The notes under the pieces were generated by a model. That model was not told the DNA's origin and did no database searches. It saw only the letters and a program-made list of their open reading frames with translations. The position numbers and the translations under genes were made by a program. 64,000 nucleotides of DNA from Brachybacterium avium (GTDB taxonomy: Bacteria; Actinomycetota; Actinomycetes; Actinomycetales; Dermabacteraceae): NCBI RefSeq assembly GCF_002216795.1, contig NZ_CP022316.1, forward strand, positions 3,253,205-3,317,204. Direction: 5' to 3'. Shown one piece after another: positions 56,176 to 64,000 of the stretch (the stretch's first letter is position 1; the number at the start of each line of letters is the position of its first letter).

Positions 56176-57966
56176 TCAGCCCTCGGCCGCGGGGACCGGG
56201 CGGAGCGCCACGGCCCCCGCCCCGGCCATGATGATCGTCCCATCGGCACGGAGCGATACCTCGCCGAAGGAGGCCAGCACCTCTGCGGCGCGCGGTCCGG
56301 CAGTGAGCTCGCCGGGTCCGCGATGGGCGAGCACGGCCAGTCCGCCGCGATGCAGCAGCACCGTCTCCTCCGCGAGCACCTGGACGGCGGTGGCGGCCAG
56401 GGAGGGGTCGTGCAGCTCCGCCTGCTCACGGCGCAGTGCGATGAGGGTGCGGTACCAGTCCAGCATCGTGGCGTGCCCCGCCTGCCCACGTTCCTGCCAG
56501 CGCAGGATCGAGGCGGCGAAGGTCGAGCGCAGCTGCGGGTCGGGGACCTGCTCGGCCCAGCCCATGGCAGCGAACTCCTCCCTCCGCCCGGCGCTCACCA
56601 GGGCTCCCAGCTCCGCCTCGTGGTCGGTGAAGTAGGTGAACGGGGTCGATGCCGCCCACTCCTCGCCCTGGAACAGCATCGGGGTGCCCGGGCCCAGCAG
56701 GATCAGGGCGCTCGCCGCCGCCTGCGCGCCGGGCTCGATCCCGTGATGTATCCGGTCCCCGGCAGCACGGTTGCCCACCTGGTCGTGGTCCTGGAGGAAG
56801 GTCACGAAGGAATGGGCATCGTAGTCGGGGCTGTGGGGGTCCACCGGCGCGCCCCACACCTCCTGGCGGAAGCTGGACCAGGTGCCGGCGTGGAGGAAGA
56901 CCCTCTCCAGCACGGCGACCAGCGCGTCGGTGCTGCCGAAATCGCTGTAGTAGCCGGAGCGCTCGCCGGTGATCCAGGCGTGGACGCCGTGGTGGACGTC
57001 GTCGGCCCACTGCATGTCCATGCCGAGGCCGCCGTGGGAGGTGGGGGTGACGGTGGCGGGCTGATTGCGATCGGACTCCGCGATCAGCGTCAGCGGCCGA
57101 CCGGCCTCCTGCTCCCAGGCGGCCACCGCGTCGGCCAGCTCGGCGAGGAAATGGCGGTCGGAGTCGTCGCACAGCTCGTGGACGGCATCGAGCCGCAGCC
57201 CGTCCAGGCCGACGTCCACCAGCCAGTGCCGGGCGCTGCCCAGCAGGAAGTCCCGCACCTGCCGGGAGCCGGGCGCATCGAGGTTGATCGCCGAGCCCCA
57301 CGGAGTCTCGTGCCGGTCGGTGAAGTAGGGGCCGAACCTGCCCAGATAGTTGCCGGAGGGGCCGAGATGGTTGTGCACCACGTCGAGCACCACGGCGAGT
57401 CCCCGCCGCTGGGCGGCGGCGACGAAGCGGGCCAGTCCGGCCGGTCCTCCATAGACGGCATGGACCCCGTACAGGCCGACCCCGTCGTAGCCCCAGCCCC
57501 GATCCCCGGGAAAGGGCGCCACGGGCATCAGCTCCACCGCATCGATACCGAGATCCACCAGCTCGTCGAGCCGCTCGATCGCGGAGTCGAGGGTGCCGCC
57601 GCGCCCGTCGGGGCCCGGGGTGAAGGTGCCCACGTGCAGTTCGTACAGGACCCGCCCGCGCAGGCTGCGGCCCTGCCAGGAGGTCTCCTGGCGCAGCAGC
57701 TCGGGGTCGACGACCTCGCTGTCGGCGTGGACTCCCTCCGGCTGGGCCAGCGATCGCGGATCCGGCAGCCACAGCTCAGAGGCATCGAGGCGGAAGGCGT
57801 ACCGGGCGCCGGGCACGGCAGGCACCCCCGGCAGCGCGAACCAGCCGTCGCCGGCGGGCTGCATCGGCTGCTCGGCCCCGTCGATCCGGACGGTCACCTG
57901 CTGTGCATGCGGTGCCCACACCCGGTAGGCACCGTAGTCACGAGGGGCGACGGGGACGGTGCTCAT
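56176..57966 (-). CDS. treZ: Malto-oligosyltrehalose trehalohydrolase
   Basis: Releases trehalose from maltooligosyl-trehalose. It has 596 residues. N-terminal CBM48-like domain (VWAPHAQQVTVRIDG), GH13 barrel with AVVLDVVHNHLGPSGNYLG, nucleophile GLRLDAVHEL (D260), acid/base LIAESDRN (E297), and LQDHDQVGNRA. ATG 57966 follows GGAGGA on the minus strand; the upstream frame overlaps treY only artificially. Its start overlaps the treY stop by four bases. It is the last gene of the glgX-treY-treZ operon. Confidence 0.95.
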   Translation of the reverse strand: MSTVPVAPRDYGAYRVWAPHAQQVTVRIDGAEQPMQPAGDGWFALPGVPAVPGARYAFRLDASELWLPDPRSLAQPEGVHADSEVVDPELLRQETSWQGRSLRGRVLYELHVGTFTPGPDGRGGTLDSAIERLDELVDLGIDAVELMPVAPFPGDRGWGYDGVGLYGVHAVYGGPAGLARFVAAAQRRGLAVVLDVVHNHLGPSGNYLGRFGPYFTDRHETPWGSAINLDAPGSRQVRDFLLGSARHWLVDVGLDGLRLDAVHELCDDSDRHFLAELADAVAAWEQEAGRPLTLIAESDRNQPATVTPTSHGGLGMDMQWADDVHHGVHAWITGERSGYYSDFGSTDALVAVLERVFLHAGTWSSFRQEVWGAPVDPHSPDYDAHSFVTFLQDHDQVGNRAAGDRIHHGIEPGAQAAASALILLGPGTPMLFQGEEWAASTPFTYFTDHEAELGALVSAGRREEFAAMGWAEQVPDPQLRSTFAASILRWQERGQAGHATMLDWYRTLIALRREQAELHDPSLAATAVQVLAEETVLLHRGGLAVLAHRGPGELTAGPRAAEVLASFGEVSLRADGTIIMAGAGAVALRPVPAAEG

Positions 57967-60542
57967 CGGGCGTCCTCCCGTCCACCGACGCGCACCAGGA
58001 GCGCGACCGGCCACTCGTCCAGCAGTGCATCGAGAGCAGGCTGCCCGCCCACGACCTCCTTGCCGCTGAGGGTGTCGCGCCATCGCCCCGCGGGCAGCGC
58101 GATCCAGGCATCGCCCCAGCCGCCGCGCTGGGAGAGGCCATGGGCGAGTCGGGTCACCACGGTGACCGCCTCGATCGGACCCTCGCCCACGGCTCGGCCG
58201 AAGGCGACGGCGTGCCCGGTCGTGGTGGGCAGCGGGCGGTAGGAGGCGTCGCGGCCCTGGAAGAGGTCCGGACGCTCACGGCGCAGCACCAGGGCGCGGT
58301 GGGTCAGCCACAGCTTCTCGTCGGCGATCCCGTCAGGGCCGGCACCCTCGATCATCCGCGTCAGCCGTGCCCGGTGCGCTGCATGGTCGACCTCGCGACG
58401 GTTGTCCGGATCCACGAGCGAGAAGTCCACTGACTCGTTGCCCTGGTACACATCCGGCACGCCCGGCATCGTCAGCTGCACCAGCTTCTGGCCCAGGATC
58501 GCGCTTCGCTGGGCGGTGAAGGTGCGGCGCGTCCAGTCGACGAGGATCTCGTCGACCTCCGCGGACTCCAGGGCGGCCCGGCCCAGGGTCAGCACCTGCT
58601 GCTCGTACTCGCCGTCCTGCTCGGTCCAGGTGGTGTGGCTCTTCGCCTCCCGCATGGCCTTTATCAGATACTGGTCCAGCCGCTCGGCGGTCAGCGGCGC
58701 GGCGGCCGCCCCCGGCAGCTCCCAGCACGCGGCGAGGATCTGCCACAGCAGCAGCTCGATCGCCCCGTCGACCCGGTCCCCGCGCTGTTCTGCGGTCGCC
58801 CGTTCCAGGTCCTGCACCACCACCGCCCACTCCAGCGGCTGCTCGGTCAGCACGGCGAGGCGGGCGCGCACGTCCTCGCTGCGCTTGGTGTCGTGCGTGG
58901 ACAGGGTGGTCATCGCATCGGGCCGGGTGAGGACCATCGAGGCGGCATGATCGTGCAGCTCGTCCGGGTCCACCCCGATCCGATCCGGATCCGATCCCAC
59001 CTCGTTGACAGCGACGAAACGGGAGTACCGGTAGAAGGCGGTGTCCTCGAGCCCCTTGGCGTGGACCGGGCCGCAGGTCTGGGCGAAGCGCACCACCACC
59101 TCATCGCGCTCGGCGCTGCGGGTGCGTCCCGCGCTGCCCACCTCGTCGCCGCAGACCAGCGCCACCACGGTCTCCAGCGTCGCCACGATGTCCTCGTCCT
59201 CGCCGAGGCGCCGGTACGCCCGGGCGGCCGCCTGCTCGATCACCGCGCGCTCGGCGCCCGGGGCCGGTTCCCCCGGCACGATGTAGGCGCGGTAGCGGTC
59301 CATCGACGCCAGCAGCGCCACCACGACCTTCTGGATGTTCCGCCGCGTGGTGTCCCGCAACCGGATGTCCTCCTGGCAGATTCGGTGGATCAGGGTCGTC
59401 AGGCGCTCGATCTCCGCCCACAGGCTGGTCGAGACGATCAGGTCCGTGGACTCCTCGACGACCTCCTCGAAGGGCCGCAGGTCCCCGGTGCGACGCTGCC
59501 ACAGATGGGTCAGGCCGATCGCGCCATGCGGATCATGGAACAGGCCACCCACCCGCCACAGGGCGTCGTAGCCGGTGGTGCCCGCGCAGGGGAAGTCCCC
59601 GGGCAGCTGCTCCTCACCGTGCAGGATCTTCTCCACCACGGTCCAGGCGCCGCCGGTCGCACGCTCGAGATCACGCAGATAGCCACGAGGATCGGCCAGA
59701 CCGTCCGGATGGTCGATGCGGTAGCCGTCGATCACCCCCTCGCCCTGCAGGCGCAGCAGCGTCGCATGGGTCGCATCAAACACCGGCGGCAGCTCCACCC
59801 GGACGGCGGCGAGGGTGTCCACGTCGAAGAAGCGCCGATAGTTCAGCTCGTCGTCGGCGACCTTCCAGTACGCCAGGCGGTACCACTGCCGATCCAGCAG
59901 ATCCACCAGGCCCAGATGCTCGGTGCCGGCGGCCACCGGCAGCACATGGTCGTAGTACCGCACCACGTGCTCCGTGCGCAGGGAACCATCGGCCTGCGGG
60001 ATCTGCTCCTCGCCCACGGAGATCTCCTCATCGGCCAGGACGGCGCCGATGGGACGGCCCAGCACCGGGACCAGCAGCGAGCGCTCCCCGCTGAGCTCGA
60101 CATCGAACCAGTCGGCGAAGGGGGACGCGGTCCCCTCGCGCAGCACCGACCACAGGGCCCGGTTGTGCCAGATCGGGGTGGGGATCGCCATGTGGTTGGG
60201 GACGACGTCGACGATCAGCCCCATCCCGTGCGCATGCGCCGCCTCAGCCAGCCGGCGCAGCGCCTCCTCCCCACCGATCTCCTCGCCGATGCGGGAGTGG
60301 TCGACCACGTCATAGCCATGGGTCGAGCCGGGTGCCGCCTGCAGCACGGGGGAGCAGAATACGTGCCCCACCCCGAGCCGTGCGAGGTACGGGACCACCT
60401 GGACCGCATCATCCGCAGTGAACCCGGCATGCAGCTGCAGGCGGTAGGTGGAGGTCGGGACGGGCCGGATGGCGGGCAGGGTGCCGGTCGTGGCGCCCTC
60501 GCGCCCATGCGGGAGGGGATGGCGGACGGGGTCGATGCTCAC
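57963..60542 (-). CDS. treY: Malto-oligosyltrehalose synthase
   Basis: Isomerises the reducing-end alpha-1,4 linkage of maltodextrin to alpha,alpha-1,1. It has 859 residues. TSTYRLQLHAGFTADDA, SPVLQAAPGSTHGYDVVDH and VDVVPNHMAIPT at the N-terminus; catalytic region YRIDHPDGLADP (274-285, nucleophile Asp) and VVEKILHGEEQLP (acid/base Glu near 304). GTG 60542 was chosen, with AAGGAGA upstream. Supplies the substrate of TreZ. Overlap with treZ (ATGA) implies coupling. Confidence 0.95.
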   Translation of the reverse strand: MSIDPVRHPLPHGREGATTGTLPAIRPVPTSTYRLQLHAGFTADDAVQVVPYLARLGVGHVFCSPVLQAAPGSTHGYDVVDHSRIGEEIGGEEALRRLAEAAHAHGMGLIVDVVPNHMAIPTPIWHNRALWSVLREGTASPFADWFDVELSGERSLLVPVLGRPIGAVLADEEISVGEEQIPQADGSLRTEHVVRYYDHVLPVAAGTEHLGLVDLLDRQWYRLAYWKVADDELNYRRFFDVDTLAAVRVELPPVFDATHATLLRLQGEGVIDGYRIDHPDGLADPRGYLRDLERATGGAWTVVEKILHGEEQLPGDFPCAGTTGYDALWRVGGLFHDPHGAIGLTHLWQRRTGDLRPFEEVVEESTDLIVSTSLWAEIERLTTLIHRICQEDIRLRDTTRRNIQKVVVALLASMDRYRAYIVPGEPAPGAERAVIEQAAARAYRRLGEDEDIVATLETVVALVCGDEVGSAGRTRSAERDEVVVRFAQTCGPVHAKGLEDTAFYRYSRFVAVNEVGSDPDRIGVDPDELHDHAASMVLTRPDAMTTLSTHDTKRSEDVRARLAVLTEQPLEWAVVVQDLERATAEQRGDRVDGAIELLLWQILAACWELPGAAAAPLTAERLDQYLIKAMREAKSHTTWTEQDGEYEQQVLTLGRAALESAEVDEILVDWTRRTFTAQRSAILGQKLVQLTMPGVPDVYQGNESVDFSLVDPDNRREVDHAAHRARLTRMIEGAGPDGIADEKLWLTHRALVLRRERPDLFQGRDASYRPLPTTTGHAVAFGRAVGEGPIEAVTVVTRLAHGLSQRGGWGDAWIALPAGRWRDTLSGKEVVGGQPALDALLDEWPVALLVRVGGREDAR

Positions 60543-60619
60543 GGGGCGATGCTCTCCTTCGTCGCGCCCCGGGCGATGGTCCCGGCCGGGGCGGGCCGCT
60601 CGGTGCCGGAGGACCTGCC

Positions 60620-62785
<2,166 letters not shown>

Positions 62786-62856
62786 GAGCCCACAGTAGAC
62801 GCACCGTGCCTGAACGAGGCGCAGGGAGACCTGGTGCCGGGGCGATCCGGCCCCGG

Positions 62857-64000
62857 TCAGGTCATCGCGCGGACGCTGTGCTGATCCTGCGGGAGACGCC
62901 AGTCCCGTCCGTAGACGCAGAATCGGCGGGACTCGGGATGATCCTCGGCGATCGCCGCGAGGGCGGCCGCCGCGTCCCGCCCAGCGGCGATCTGTTGGTG
63001 ATAGGCCGCCATCGCCGGGGCGGCCGTCGCGTCCCTGACCGGTGCGACGGCGGCGACCACTGAGTCGACACCGCTGGCCAGGAGCGCGGCGGTCAGCCCG
63101 AGGGGCTCATCGCCAGGCCGGACCACCGCACGACCGACATCACACATCGACAGCACGATGTGTTCTGCCCCGATGCTTCGTTGACCGAATTCATGTGCGA
63201 CGAGTGGGCCGTCGTCGAGCAGGATCGAGGAGAACAGAGGATTCTGCTCGTGATGTGTGCCGTGCGCTGCGATGTGCACCACGGTGCAGCGCTCGAGGGC
63301 ATCCTTCATCGTCGTCGCGGTCGCTTTGCGTTCGACGGTGCTCTGCTCCCGCGGCCAGGCTCGTGAGACGGACTCCACCTCTTCGACCGCTCGGTGAAGA
63401 CCGGGGCCGGCCAGCGCGGCGATGCGCGGGCCGGGCCGCGGCGGGACCGGCCGCGGCGAGTTCGCCCAGAACGTCGCGGAGGGGCTGACGGTCACCACAC
63501 GGTGGTGCAGATGCGGCAGTGCACGCCAGGGCAGCGAGGCGAGCAGGCGGGAGGGCAGCACGACGGTCCGGGCCGTAGCCGGCAACGCAGGTGCGAGCAG
63601 TACATCCAGAGCCGAAATGGCCCGGTCAGCGGCGCGTCGGATCACCTCGGCCAGCCGCGGGTCGGAGGCGCGGCCGAGATCGCGCAGCGCATCGGCGAGG
63701 CTCCGGACGAGGCGCGTCGTCTCGGAGACAGGGCCGAGGTCGCGGAGCCGTTCACCAGTGGATTCCACGGTGACCGCGCGGAGGCGGTCGCGATGGACGA
63801 AGTAGCTGACGAGACCGGTGCCCCCGTGCGCTGTCAGTCGGCGACGAAGCTCGGTGAGCTCGATCGCGGGCGGCAGGGGCGCTCGAGCGTCCTGGTCGGT
63901 CGCGCCGCTCCAGTCGCGACGTTGGATCTGCTGTTCCGCGAGGGCTATCCGCCGCCGGAGGTCCGCGGGCTCTCCGAGCTCCTCCTGCAGCGCCATCCTG
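62857..64000 (-). CDS. CHAT-domain (caspase-like) protein, N-terminus outside window
   Basis: About 380 visible C-terminal residues; the frame is open through the window end. The C-terminal half is a CHAT protease domain: catalytic His in VVHIAAHGTHHE (codon 63262-63264) and catalytic Cys in VLSMCDVGRAVVRPG (codon 63142-63144), with GLTAALLASGVDSVVAAVAPV after it. The visible N-terminal part is helical (RRRIALAEQQIQRRDW) and may be the end of a TPR array, the commonest CHAT partner. Some CHAT proteins act in defence or cell-death systems, others are of unknown role; which applies here depends on upstream genes not shown. Confidence 0.85.
   Translation of the reverse strand, partial: RMALQEELGEPADLRRRIALAEQQIQRRDWSGATDQDARAPLPPAIELTELRRRLTAHGGTGLVSYFVHRDRLRAVTVESTGERLRDLGPVSETTRLVRSLADALRDLGRASDPRLAEVIRRAADRAISALDVLLAPALPATARTVVLPSRLLASLPWRALPHLHHRVVTVSPSATFWANSPRPVPPRPGPRIAALAGPGLHRAVEEVESVSRAWPREQSTVERKATATTMKDALERCTVVHIAAHGTHHEQNPLFSSILLDDGPLVAHEFGQRSIGAEHIVLSMCDVGRAVVRPGDEPLGLTAALLASGVDSVVAAVAPVRDATAAPAMAAYHQQIAAGRDAAAALAAIAEDHPESRRFCVYGRDWRLPQDQHSVRAMT

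Noticed and set aside
62857-64000. Complete TPR-CHAT defence system
   Set aside because: Only the C-terminal part of one gene is present; no partner genes are inside the window, and the adjacent genes are trehalose metabolism.

Overview
The window is chromosomal DNA from a high-GC Gram-positive actinobacterium. The 16S variable regions, the 23S insertion typical of Actinobacteria, the gene order and the many leaderless promoters all fit the order Micrococcales. My best guess from the 16S sequence is Brachybacterium or a close relative in Dermabacteraceae. That is recognition from memory, not a search.

Layout. 1-4400: end of a DUF222/HNH protein, a Uup-like ABC-F ATPase, and MarR and TetR regulators. 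4615-17142: a conserved housekeeping block with the same order as the Mycobacterium tuberculosis Rv1014c-Rv1026 region: tRNA-Gln, glmU, prs, rplY, pth, mfd, mazG, eno, ftsB-like divisome gene, DUF501, ppx. A 55-bp tandem repeat sits just after prs. 17206-23768: type II NADH dehydrogenase, nagB, NCS2 purine permease, MarR regulator, serC on the minus strand, and menG. 23887-29533: a complete rrn operon with two promoters, antitermination boxes, 16S, a spacer without tRNA genes, 23S, 5S and a textbook terminator. 29815-43712: an Arg/Asp-repeat TPR protein, HAD phosphatase, tlyA, nadK and recN, followed by an envelope and division cluster (steA, steB, a MraY-like membrane protein, murJ, a glycosyltransferase), pyrG and a Nudix ADP-ribose pyrophosphatase (to 44391).

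44420-50906 is an accessory carbohydrate-uptake cluster of ATPase, permease, binding lipoprotein and sugar isomerase. It is decaying: a divergent ROK repressor is in fragments, and a Gfo/Idh/MocA dehydrogenase carries a frameshift, a nonsense codon and an internal deletion. 51047-64000 holds rnd, a DUF3000 gene, msrB, an alpha/beta hydrolase with a detached N-terminal membrane segment, zapE, the glycogen-to-trehalose operon glgX-treY-treZ, and a CHAT-domain protease cut by the window edge.

No complete undescribed system can be supported. The best leads are the 55-bp repeat array, the disordered-repeat TPR protein next to the rrn operon, the MraY-like protein in the steAB-murJ cluster, the half-dead sugar operon, and the CHAT protease whose partners lie outside the window. 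In three places (glycosyltransferase C-terminus, pyrG N-terminus, hydrolase N-terminus) the natural reading is restored by one extra base, two of them in or beside a G/C run. A sequencing-error check should precede any biological reading of those loci, including the apparent 964-residue glycosyltransferase-CTP synthase fusion.
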